Below are positions 23,864 to 31,889 of a DNA stretch of 35,362 nucleotides, in pieces. The notes under the pieces are model-generated. The model did not search any database, was not told the origin of the DNA, and was given only the letters and a program-made list of their open reading frames with translations. The DNA comes from an uncultured cyanobacterium (GTDB taxonomy: Bacteria > Cyanobacteriota > Cyanobacteriia > Cyanobacteriales > Nostocaceae). A program made the position numbers and the translations under genes. Positions within the stretch are counted from its first letter, which is position 1, and every line of letters begins with the position of its first letter. Location: NCBI GenBank assembly GCA_903903925.1, contig CAIVAU010000205.1, positions 1 to 35,362 of the forward strand. The letters are read 5' to 3'.

Positions 23864-25637
23864 TTGGATCAAAGATTACAATGGGGAATTTATCTGCCCT
23901 TATTGCCAACAAAGAAAGATAGTTTTATGGGGATTAAATCGTCACAGAGAACAATGTTTTCGTTGTTCATATTGTGGTAGACATCTCCAAGATTCCTGTC
24001 GAATATATATCCAAGCAGTAAAAGATCCAATCAACTTAGGAGTCATCTGGTACACCAACCATAAAATTGGAGATTTTATCTGTCCTAAATGTCATGAAGC
24101 AAACATATTTTTCTCCCACATCAAATCTCGTAATAAGAAATGCTTTCTTTGTAGGAGTTGTCAAAGGAGATGGCTTGATTCTCATGATTTGAAAAAATGC
24201 GTAGTTAGTCATTTTCAGGACAATCTTCTACCAATTGAATCTTTTGACTTCAATAAAGATAGATGGGATTTGAGAGCTATTAATCTGAATTTTGATCTGA
24301 GGGATATTCAGCTTTCTACCGCCAACTTTACTTTGATACAGCCAGATTGGTTTCAACAAGAAGTTAAAAACTTTATCTATGACTCTTGTAAGACTAATTG
24401 TGCTTTTGGAACGATTGGACATCATTTAACTGCTCTCAGAGCTTTCTCCTACTATATCCAAAGAACAAATATAGTTGGATTTCATCAAATTAACCGAAGT
24501 CTTATCCTTGATTATCTTGCACAAGAAAAAAATATATCTGGGTCAAAACTAGGAAGTTTACGTAGTTTTTTCACTACGGGAATTATTCAGGGATGGTTTA
24601 GCGTTGAGCTAGATATCATTCGTAGTGAAGATTATCCTAGACAAAATCAAAAGAACCCAGAGCCGCTGTCCGATTTAGTTAGAGAACAAATTGAACGAAA
24701 TCTACACAAAATACCTGACCCAATAGCAAGGATGTGGATTATTTGTTTCTTCGCTGCCATGCGCCCGTCAGAATTAGCCTTACTTAAAAAAGACTGTTTG
24801 GTACAATCCGGGCAACAGTGGAACTTAATATGGTATCGGAAAAAGACTGATGATTATCATGAAGTTCCTATCAGTAGGACTATCGCTAAGGTCGTTCAAG
24901 AACAACTACAATACATTAACGATTTATGGGGTCAGGATTGGGAGTATCTATTCTGTCACTATCATGGCTTATCCTCGGTAGATCCATCACAGCCTAAGCT
25001 AAAACCTGTTAGAAAAATCATACCTAACAGTTATGAAAATCCTTTACTTTTTGGAATTCGCTGTCTGATAAAAGCTGAAAATATCAGAGATGAAAATGGT
25101 CAAATAGCTCAATTCAAGCCGAAGTTATTACGACCTACCCGTCTGACTCAGTTATTTGAGATGGGACACGATTTAGCAGTAGTTAGTACTTGGGCAGGAC
25201 ATAAAAATTTAGTTACCACTCTTCTTTTCTACACCGAAGTTAGTTGTGAACTAATGGAGCAAGAAGGAGGACATATACAAAAAGCTCTAGTTAACAATGA
25301 TGGCTTGCCTGTACTTTACGAATCCTTCCCTAAGTCTTTCTGGAAAACCCCCCAGGCTCACAAGTTAGAACTTGAAGGCACACATATCAACACGCCCATC
25401 TATGGCTTTTGTGGTCTGACTTTAGATGAAGACTGTCATAAGTTTCGCGCTTGCTACACTTGCCCGTGTTTTATAGGTGCTCCAGAAAAGCTTCCCCAAT
25501 ACATCAATATCCGTGACGAACTTAGAGTCAAAGAATCTAATGCTAAAGCTAATGGACAAGAAGTATTAGTCGAACAATTTGGACGACAAGCTGATCAACT
25601 AGACAAAATTATTACTGGTTTGCAAGAGGTAGTATGA
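23853..25637 (+). CDS. Zinc-finger TnpB-like tyrosine recombinase (element 1, third of trio)
   Basis: This 594-residue protein begins with two treble-clef/ribbon-like zinc sites: CPYC...CFRCSYCGRH (15-41) and CPKC...CFLCRSCQRRW (77-107). Core-binding and catalytic domains follow. Arg304 (AAMRPSELALL), Arg430 (LLRPTRLTQL), His450 (WAGHKN) and Tyr460 (LLFYTEV) are present. The position normally holding the His of HxxR is Arg (RPTR at 427-430), and element 2 has the same change, so it is conserved rather than decay. The C-terminus carries another Cys cluster (FCGLTLDEDC, FRACYTCPCF). Tn554 TnpB (630 residues) is closest in length. It probably shares or divides catalytic work with the other two. 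Confidence 0.88.
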   Translation: METDWIKDYNGEFICPYCQQRKIVLWGLNRHREQCFRCSYCGRHLQDSCRIYIQAVKDPINLGVIWYTNHKIGDFICPKCHEANIFFSHIKSRNKKCFLCRSCQRRWLDSHDLKKCVVSHFQDNLLPIESFDFNKDRWDLRAINLNFDLRDIQLSTANFTLIQPDWFQQEVKNFIYDSCKTNCAFGTIGHHLTALRAFSYYIQRTNIVGFHQINRSLILDYLAQEKNISGSKLGSLRSFFTTGIIQGWFSVELDIIRSEDYPRQNQKNPEPLSDLVREQIERNLHKIPDPIARMWIICFFAAMRPSELALLKKDCLVQSGQQWNLIWYRKKTDDYHEVPISRTIAKVVQEQLQYINDLWGQDWEYLFCHYHGLSSVDPSQPKLKPVRKIIPNSYENPLLFGIRCLIKAENIRDENGQIAQFKPKLLRPTRLTQLFEMGHDLAVVSTWAGHKNLVTTLLFYTEVSCELMEQEGGHIQKALVNNDGLPVLYESFPKSFWKTPQAHKLELEGTHINTPIYGFCGLTLDEDCHKFRACYTCPCFIGAPEKLPQYINIRDELRVKESNAKANGQEVLVEQFGRQADQLDKIITGLQEVV

Positions 25638-26464
25638 ACATGGCAGATACCAAAGAAACCCGAATTGATACACTGAAAAAAACACAAGAATTGCGAAAAC
25701 AGGACTGTTTGTCAAGAGTCTCTAAAGCTATCGAAAGATTACAGAAAATCGGAGCCAAGATTAATTTTCATACTGTAGCTAAAGAAGCAAATCTTAGCGT
25801 TTCCTATCTCTATAAATATCCTGAACTAAAGCAGCAGGTAGCACAACTGCGTAGCCAGCAGTCATCAATGCCTGTCAGTCCAGTAGCTAAACCTGCTTCT
25901 TCATCTTCTGCCAAAGTCATTAGTCGTCTCAAAGAGCGCATTCATCAATTGTCAGAACAAAATCAAGAACTTCGGCGCAAGAATGAAGCCTTGGCAGGCC
26001 AAGTCTACCGACTCCACTATCTACAAGAGCAAGTGGAACGTCAACAGCAAACAATTGTTGATCTACAAACTCGTTTAAATGAACCAGATGAACGGAAATC
26101 GGTCGCTAAGGTAACACCTATCTCCACCAATAAAAAAGCTGAGATTAGTGACCAAATCAAGGAAGAGCTAGAAGCCCAAGGAATTCCTCTCAACACTACC
26201 TTGGCCAACACAATTGAGTCGGCTTCAGAGGAATTTGTTTTAAATGCGATAGAAGCTCTAAAACAGGCAAGGAAGAGTGGAGATATACCTCGACCAGGGG
26301 GTTGGCTAAATCGCGCAATACAACTTGGGTGGACAAAGAATGAACCACAGCTACAACTTGCGCCAACTTATCAGCCAACTGTTTATACTGCGCCATTCGA
26401 GCCTGAGGAAGAATTAATTTCTCCAGAGCAAATTCAAGCACTATGGAAGGGGCTAAAATCATGA
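25634..26464 (+). CDS. TnpC-like coiled-coil protein with C-terminal extension (element 1)
   Basis: This 276-residue protein overlaps its upstream gene (ATGA at 25634-25637). The N-terminus is HTH-like (VSKAIERLQKIGAKINFHTV, AKEANLSVSYLYKYPELKQQ), the pattern of Tn554 TnpC. A strong coiled coil follows at about 95-150 (ISRLKERIHQLSEQNQELRR, KNEALAGQVYRLHYLQEQVE). Tn554 TnpC is only about 125 residues. The extra 125 residues here end in GDIPRPGGWLNRAIQLGW, a motif of the P-G-G/Y-L...AI...W type found at the ends of many phage and plasmid replisome organisers and helicase loaders. Next to a DnaB gene this suggests a loader function; that is inference. Confidence 0.82.
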   Translation: MNMADTKETRIDTLKKTQELRKQDCLSRVSKAIERLQKIGAKINFHTVAKEANLSVSYLYKYPELKQQVAQLRSQQSSMPVSPVAKPASSSSAKVISRLKERIHQLSEQNQELRRKNEALAGQVYRLHYLQEQVERQQQTIVDLQTRLNEPDERKSVAKVTPISTNKKAEISDQIKEELEAQGIPLNTTLANTIESASEEFVLNAIEALKQARKSGDIPRPGGWLNRAIQLGWTKNEPQLQLAPTYQPTVYTAPFEPEEELISPEQIQALWKGLKS

Positions 26465-27765
26465 CCTGGAGCTATGAAAATATAGAAGCGGAAGAGGCAA
26501 TACTAGGAGGAGTTCTGTTAGACCCATATGCCATTGACAGAGTTGCTGACAACCTAATCCCAGAAGCTTTTTACATCACCACGCACCAAATCATCTACCG
26601 CGCAGTATTAGCACTACATCAGCAGAGTCTCCCGATTGACCTAATCACCGTCAGCACTTGGCTAAAAGATCACAAACAATTAGATCAAGCGGGTGGAAAA
26701 AACAAACTCGCCCAATTGCTAGACCGTACGGTTTCAGCCGTTAACATTGACGCGATAGCAGAACTAGTAATGGAGAAGTACCATCGGCGGCGACTACTTG
26801 CTGTTGCTGAAGAAATTGCCCAACTGGGGAAAGAAACAGCCACGGGACTACCTCAGATTTTGGCAGAAGTAGAGTCAAAAATCTTCAGCCTTACCCAGAC
26901 CACTCGTGACAAATTTCAACCACAATCTATTGGAGAGTGCCTACCTGCTGCCTTTACAAGTTTAGAGCAAGGTGCAATGCCTGGTCTTACCACTGGATTG
27001 GTTGACCTCGATGGGTTGATAGGAGGCTTAGCGCGTAAAGACTTAATAGTAGTTGCTGGTAGGGCATCAATGGGGAAGACTTGGGTAGGATGTTACCTAG
27101 CTAATCAAATGGCAACAGTACACAGGCTACCAGTTGTGTTTTTTAGCGCTGAGATGTCTAAAGAGCAGTTAGTTAAGCGATTTCTAGCAATGCACTCAGG
27201 GATTAACTCTCAACGATTATTTCAGAACCGAGTCTATAAAAGTGAATGGGATGCTTTAGCTAAGGCTATTAGAGTTTTGAGTGAGTTACCTATGATCATT
27301 GATGACTCACCCGCGAGTTTTCAGAGTGCCACCAGAATGCGCTCCGTGCTACGTCGCGTTGCCAAGGAACGAAGCTCACTTGGATTAGTTGTGCTTGATT
27401 ACATCCAAAAACTTGGAGACAGAGCCGCTGGAAATAGGGCGCAAGCTGTTGGTGCTATTGCTGGTCACTGTAAAGATATTGCCAAAGAATTTAACGTCCC
27501 ATTTATCGCTTTAGCACAAATTAACCGTATTGTGGAGACTCAAGCTAACAAACGTCCATGTATGGCTGATATTAAAGACTCTGGAGATATCGAACAAGAC
27601 ATGGACATTGGACTGCTAATCTATCGGGACGAGTATTACAATCCAAATTCACTTTGCAAGGGGAAAATGGAAATTAACGTTGCCAAGAATCGCAACGGAC
27701 CCACTGGTGTTTGTGAAGTTTGGTTCAGTCCCGAAACGGGTAACTTTCGCTGCGGTGAAGAGTGA
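26461..27765 (+). CDS. DnaB-family replicative helicase (element 1)
   Basis: The start at 26461 gives an ATGA overlap with the TnpC-like stop and a 434-residue product; an earlier in-frame ATG (26443) is less likely. The N-terminal DnaB primase-interacting domain is clear (AEEAILGGVLLDPYAIDRV, THQIIYRAVLAL). The RecA-like domain has Walker A VAGRASMGKTW, VFFSAEMSKEQL, Walker B LGLVVLDYIQKL, and closing motifs DIKDSGDIEQDMDIGLLIYR and KNRNGPTG. No intein or truncation is visible, so an active hexameric 5'-3' helicase is expected. Being the last gene of a recombinase operon, it probably helps copy or mobilise the element. Confidence 0.92.
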   Translation: MTWSYENIEAEEAILGGVLLDPYAIDRVADNLIPEAFYITTHQIIYRAVLALHQQSLPIDLITVSTWLKDHKQLDQAGGKNKLAQLLDRTVSAVNIDAIAELVMEKYHRRRLLAVAEEIAQLGKETATGLPQILAEVESKIFSLTQTTRDKFQPQSIGECLPAAFTSLEQGAMPGLTTGLVDLDGLIGGLARKDLIVVAGRASMGKTWVGCYLANQMATVHRLPVVFFSAEMSKEQLVKRFLAMHSGINSQRLFQNRVYKSEWDALAKAIRVLSELPMIIDDSPASFQSATRMRSVLRRVAKERSSLGLVVLDYIQKLGDRAAGNRAQAVGAIAGHCKDIAKEFNVPFIALAQINRIVETQANKRPCMADIKDSGDIEQDMDIGLLIYRDEYYNPNSLCKGKMEINVAKNRNGPTGVCEVWFSPETGNFRCGEE

Positions 27766-27797
27766 GAGAACTCAAGTCAGAATTCTGTTGTAGAAAG

Positions 27798-27849
27798 CTT
27801 ACACAACGTTCAAGTCTTTGCACCGAAAGCCTCGTGGACGTTGTGTAAG
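27798..27849. repeat. Inverted repeat at the right end of element 1
   Basis: The perfect 12-bp arms CTTACACAACGT (27798-27809) and ACGTTGTGTAAG (27838-27849) are separated by 28 bp. The outer arm ends 6 bp before the attR core. Element 2 has 9-bp arms of the same motif with a 29-bp spacer near its left end. Confidence 0.75.
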
Positions 27850-27855
27850 AGATAA

Positions 27856-27861
27856 GAGCAA
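27856..27861 (+). other. attR core of element 1 (GAGCAA)
   Basis: This is the 6-bp segment between the element terminus (AGATAA) and the tnsB flank (TCTCAA). It is the version that restores the tnsB frame (minus strand GAGATTGCTC-ACATCG), so it is target-derived, whereas GAGCTA at the left was brought by the element. Confidence 0.7.
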
Positions 27862-29238
27862 TCTCAAAGGGACGATCTCCATGCCTAGGTGTGGTTAATT
27901 CTAATTCCCAGTAGAAAGGTTCCTGTTCGTAGGCGGCTCGACGCCCCTCACGCTTTTTGGTCAGATCGAAGCCAGAACGTAACTTTATCTCTTTAATAAA
28001 AGTTTTGTACGAGGGAATATCTTCATTACTGATTCCTTCTGCCGAACAGGCTTTAGCAAAATTGCCATACACTTCTGATTTACGCTTTTGTTTGTGGGTT
28101 TCGTAATCATCCGTAATAAACTTGTCTATTAATAACAACAAGTGTTCTGGCAGCTTGCGATTGCGGTTTCCCTTAACACTGTCAAAAGATAAAAGCCCTA
28201 TGTAACCATATCCATACTCTTGTTCAGCTTTTCGATACTTAGCTTGCCAATATTGAAGGCTACGTTTCGTTACTATGCTATTTTCTACTGGTTCTCCCCG
28301 AAAATATTGTTGGAGAAGATTGTAGCGATGATTGGCAGCTTTTAAATCCTTAACGCTTGCCTTAACTATAAAATCGAGACTTCTGGAATTAAGTTTGCTT
28401 TCATTGGAGGGAAGCATCGTTATCTTTCCACTCCGCACATATTTCTCAAAATCATCCTTACATAGCTCTACTGTCTCAGAATTTTCTGTTTTCAGTAAGA
28501 TTTCTGTATTACCAACAAGAGTAATCGTCAATGTCTTGCCGTTATAGCAAACAGATGTTCCCAGATTCAATTCGATCACAGGAGTTGCGAGCACACTAGA
28601 TGAAGCTTGGGACAAAACCAATGTCCTGTATGCCCTAGCTGTTTGTTGGTCACGAAAAACAAAACACCTTTGGGGCTCAACTAAGGGAGCGGCACTCAAA
28701 TCGACATAAAGAAGCTCAGTTGCAATGAGAAAATTAATTTCATCATCACTCCCAGGGCATGATGGTACAGCTGGCTGAGTGTTATTCCAGGTTGAGAAGA
28801 AACAAGTGAGAGAACAACATTGGTGCTTGAGTTTCTGATTGCGGGTTGACCGATTTGATAGTAGTCTTCTAAAAAGATAATGTTTCGTTGTAAAATCCAA
28901 TCAATCTCCGCATCTGACCAGAGGCGGAAGAAAAATCCAAACTGCTTCGCGTATTCTTCCCCTGGTGGCATCCGCCACCGCTCTTCATTTCCTTGTAAGT
29001 AACGAGAAGAGTCTTTTGACGCTAAGTTTTTCAACTCCTTTTCGGTTTTGCACTCTACCCATCCCGCTGAATCAGTCTTGATGACAAAAAAGTCCGGGGT
29101 GTAGAAGAAACCTAAATTGCGCCCAGACTCTGACTGATAAGTTAGCTTTATCTGAGGTGGTTGGTCATAAAACTCTAAAACATCATCATCATGCTCTAAT
29201 TCGTAGATGAAAGGTAGTTCGACTTTGTGGCTCTCGAA
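27862..29238 (-). pseudogene. tnsAB: tnsAB 5' part: TnsA nuclease and TnsB N-terminus, frameshifted
   Basis: This is the middle of a fused TnsA-TnsB gene. The TnsA part (29238 down to about 28757) reads FESHKVELPFIYELE, YTPDFFVIKTDSAGWVECKTE, with the nuclease Asp (PDF) and E-x-K (VECKT), then a C-terminal helical domain up to SQLYHHALG. The text then continues only after a frame change near 28757 (SDDEINFLIATELLYVDLSA), so a frameshift is present. The TnsB N-terminal part (about 28700-27862) runs to YWELELTTPRHGDRPFEIA and stops at element 1. TnsA cuts the 5' and TnsB the 3' ends during Tn7-type cut-and-paste. The gene's 5' end is missing, taken over by element 2. TnsAB fusions are known in cyanobacterial Tn7-like elements, including type I-B CAST. 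Confidence 0.85.
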
Positions 29239-29293
29239 TAAAGTAATACAAAGAAAAAGTAAACAACAACAAAATTTAGGTGCTTTTTTGATA

Positions 29294-29340
29294 ACGTTGT
29301 ATTAAGTTAAAGTTATGCTGTATAATTTCCTATACAACGT
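29294..29340 (+). promoter_or_regulatory. Inverted repeat overlapping the element 2 promoter
   Basis: The arms ACGTTGTAT (29294-29302) and ATACAACGT (29332-29340) flank a perfect -10 box TATAAT (29321-29326). A -35-like TTGTAT lies at 29297-29302, inside the left arm, with an 18-bp spacer. The right arm ends 4 bp before the tnpA start at 29345. A protein binding both arms would block the promoter, and the same motif is present at the end of element 1, so recombinase or TnpC autoregulation is plausible. Confidence 0.6.
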
Positions 29341-29344
29341 AAAA

Positions 29345-30433
29345 ATGAGACTGTCACTTCAAAAAGGAATAGACCCTTACACAGAACAAACTGTATGGGT
29401 GATGTTGGATGACGACTATCAAGTGGTTGAACCCGTTCAACGATACCTAACCTATCTCACCAGTTCTAAATCTCCCAATACAGTTGAGACATACGGTTAT
29501 GCACTCAAAGCTTGGTGGGAATTCCTAGCACTTAAGAACCTTGAGTGGATTAATGTTGAACTTTCTGACCTAGAAGATTTTGCCTACTTTCTGCATGTGG
29601 GGGAACCCAGTAAAGTTGTTTCAATGCAAGCAATTCAAGCTAAACGGACTATTAGAAGCATTAATATCGTTATTACCGTCGTCACTAACTTTTATGAATA
29701 CCATTTAGCGAATAAAACTATTGACGAAAAGCATTTTGACCGATGGATAGTCACAAAGGGAACAACTCGAAAAGGACTTCTACAAGGAATCGGTAAATCG
29801 AAGCCAACTCGCCAGAAATTAGTCAAGCTCAAAGAGCCTCATATATTTCCTGGTTGTTTAACGGATGAACAAATAGAAACTTTGGTAAATAATTGTCATC
29901 GATTACGAGACCAACTAATTATATTAATGCTCAATAGTACGGGGATGAGAAAAGGGGAGCTTTTAGGGTTATATCATGAAGATATCGGAGATTTTGACGA
30001 CCATACAATTCGAGTCGTACAACGTCAAAATCACTCTAATGGAGCAAGAGTAAAAGGTCAAGAAAGAGTCATTCCTGTCCCCAAGGAATTATTGATGCTT
30101 TACAACGATTACCTGATTCATGAATATCCAGATAAAAATTCCGAGTATGTATTTGTAAACATTTGGTCAGGAAATATTGGCGCACCAATGAACCTGAGGG
30201 TACTCAATACTATGTTTAATCGATTGTCAAAAAAGACAGGAATTAAGGTTTACCCACACCTAATGAGGCACTCGTTCGCTACGCGAATCTTGAAAGCAGG
30301 TATGAGTGTTGATAGGGTAAAGTATCTGTTAGGTCACACTTCAGTACAGACGACTTTAGATATTTATTCTCACATAATTGATGAATCAGATTTGTTAAAA
30401 GTGATTGAAAGTGAGGAATACGAAGGTGAATGA
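29345..30433 (+). CDS. tnpA: TnpA-like tyrosine recombinase (element 2)
   Basis: I take ATG 29345 (MRLSLQKGIDPYTEQTVWVM), which aligns with the start in element 1; the ATG at 29315 would overlap the promoter and the repeat. The 362-residue product has Arg202 (STGMRKGELLGL), His305-x-x-Arg308 (YPHLMRHSFATR), His331 (LLGHTSVQTT) and Tyr341 (LDIYSHI). It is colinear with the element 1 protein apart from short length differences. Its stop overlaps the next gene. It is probably active. Confidence 0.92.
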   Translation: MRLSLQKGIDPYTEQTVWVMLDDDYQVVEPVQRYLTYLTSSKSPNTVETYGYALKAWWEFLALKNLEWINVELSDLEDFAYFLHVGEPSKVVSMQAIQAKRTIRSINIVITVVTNFYEYHLANKTIDEKHFDRWIVTKGTTRKGLLQGIGKSKPTRQKLVKLKEPHIFPGCLTDEQIETLVNNCHRLRDQLIILMLNSTGMRKGELLGLYHEDIGDFDDHTIRVVQRQNHSNGARVKGQERVIPVPKELLMLYNDYLIHEYPDKNSEYVFVNIWSGNIGAPMNLRVLNTMFNRLSKKTGIKVYPHLMRHSFATRILKAGMSVDRVKYLLGHTSVQTTLDIYSHIIDESDLLKVIESEEYEGE

Positions 30434-31889
30434 ATTTGAGCCATTAGAGGATTATCATTGTTTTGCTTATAATCAAGAAGCGAAATTACTTTTAGCTAAA
30501 CCCCTACTACAAAAGGATATTTGGCACACAATTAATGATTTAGGACTAAGAGTTAACCCACATAGTAGAAAATTAACATTAAACTTTGAAAACCTCTTAC
30601 CAGATTGGTTGAAAATATTGGTAAAATTTTACATATTAGCCAAAAGTCGTCAAAACTTAACCGCTCAATATCTCGCACATAAAATCAGTCATTTGAACAG
30701 ATTTTCCCGGTTTTTAACCCAAAAATCAGTTTATACAGCCGAGCAAATTAACCCTCAGATTTTTCAAGAGTTTGATGATTATCTGCATACTCTTAACTTA
30801 GCAAAAAGAACAATTTCATGCCACTATATAACTTTGGGTGACTTTTTTGATGTTTGTCGATTATCAGGATGGCTAGATGTTGGTACATACTGGTTTCAGG
30901 GAAAACGGTTACCAATGAGAGGTCCAAAAAATGACGAAATTGAATATATTCCTGAAGAAGTTTGGAATCAATTAGAACAGCATCTACATTGCCTTCCAGA
31001 ACCAATACAAAGAATGGTAATAATTATTAAAACAACAGGAATAAGGGTTGGAGAGCTTCTCAACTTACCTCTTGATTGTTTGAGAAAACGAGGTACACAA
31101 TGGCGGTTGCGTTTTACAACTGAAAAATATGGAACAGAGGACGAGATCCCAATTATTCCAGAGTTGGCAATTATTATCAAAGAGCAACAAAAGTATATAA
31201 GACATCACTTCCAAGATAGTTATGCTCAACTATTTTGTAGTAACCGAGGCAATAGACATGGTTTTATGCCAACTCCAAGAGTGATGCATTTTAGTACTTT
31301 TAACAAGTGGTTGAATAAATTGGCTTCGTCATCTAAAATTTGTGCAAAAAATGGAGAGATTTGGTATTTTACTTCACATCAGTTTCGACGTACAATCGGT
31401 ACAGTTTTCACGAATGCAGGCATCAGAGATTTAATCATTCAAAAATATCTTAGACATCGCTCTCCTGATATGCAGCGACATTACAAACATCTTCTCAAAC
31501 AAGTTTTGGGCAACGAATATGAAGAGTTAATGAAAGCAAAAAAGTATGTCGATATATCTGGTCAAGTAGTATTAGAACATCAACCTCAGAATGCTATTAC
31601 AGAGTTGATGCGTCGTAAGATGTATCAAATTACAACACAGTATGGTGAGTGTCACCGTCCGTTAATCAAAGCGCCTTGTCAAACAGTAAATGCTTGTTGG
31701 CGATGTGAACATTGGCGAACTTCGACGGAAGATTTACCTTATTTAATAGAAGATTTCAAGCAATTGGAATCAGAACTTAAGTCGGCTGACCAATTGGGTA
31801 TGGTGAAACAAAAGCAAGGGTTAGAAATAGATTTGAATCATTTGGATCTGAGAATTAAAGGATTGACGGAAACCAATGAAAGAAATTAA
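30426..31889 (+). CDS. TnpB-like tyrosine recombinase (element 2, second of trio)
   Basis: The frame has no ATG near the end of tnpA. GTG 30426 (then NEFEPLEDYHC), with GAGG about 10 bp upstream, gives an N-terminus of the same length as in element 1 and an 8-bp overlap with tnpA; a TTG at 30405 is the longer alternative. The 487-residue protein keeps Arg (TTGIRVGELLNLP), SHQFRRTIGTV, RHRSPDMQRHYKHL and the Cys cluster CQTVNACWRCEHWRT. Its C-terminus is again coiled-coil-like. It overlaps the third recombinase by 14 bp. Confidence 0.89.
   Translation: MNEFEPLEDYHCFAYNQEAKLLLAKPLLQKDIWHTINDLGLRVNPHSRKLTLNFENLLPDWLKILVKFYILAKSRQNLTAQYLAHKISHLNRFSRFLTQKSVYTAEQINPQIFQEFDDYLHTLNLAKRTISCHYITLGDFFDVCRLSGWLDVGTYWFQGKRLPMRGPKNDEIEYIPEEVWNQLEQHLHCLPEPIQRMVIIIKTTGIRVGELLNLPLDCLRKRGTQWRLRFTTEKYGTEDEIPIIPELAIIIKEQQKYIRHHFQDSYAQLFCSNRGNRHGFMPTPRVMHFSTFNKWLNKLASSSKICAKNGEIWYFTSHQFRRTIGTVFTNAGIRDLIIQKYLRHRSPDMQRHYKHLLKQVLGNEYEELMKAKKYVDISGQVVLEHQPQNAITELMRRKMYQITTQYGECHRPLIKAPCQTVNACWRCEHWRTSTEDLPYLIEDFKQLESELKSADQLGMVKQKQGLEIDLNHLDLRIKGLTETNERN

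Larger units (their letters stand above)
20987..27861 (+). mobile_element. Element 1: recombinase-trio/DnaB element inserted in tnsB
   Basis: The element spans about 6.87 kb including both 6-bp cores. It carries five plus-strand genes with overlapping stop/start codons: TnpA-like, TnpB-like and zinc-finger TnpB-like tyrosine recombinases, a TnpC-like protein, and a DnaB-type helicase. The left junction reads CGATGT-GAGCTA-TTATCT and the right AGATAA-GAGCAA-TCTCAA. The flanks joined through GAGCAA restore tnsB exactly. TTATCTATGACA at the left end and, inverted, TTATCTCTTACA at the right end make a short imperfect terminal repeat. The lack of target duplication and the 6-bp core follow the Tn554 model (TnpA/TnpB/TnpC). 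I know of no described Tn554 relative carrying a replicative helicase, but I cannot search. Confidence 0.88.

Noticed and set aside
20987..27859. GAGC on both sides of element 1 read as a 4-bp target-site duplication
   Set aside because: The genes are tyrosine recombinases, which do not make such duplications; the near-identical 6-bp GAGCTA/GAGCAA fits a recombination core better.
17106..29238. CRISPR-associated transposon (type I-B CAST)
   Set aside because: The TnsAB-TnsC-TniQ operon resembles that group, but I see no cas gene, no CRISPR repeats and only one TniQ of TnsD length in the window.
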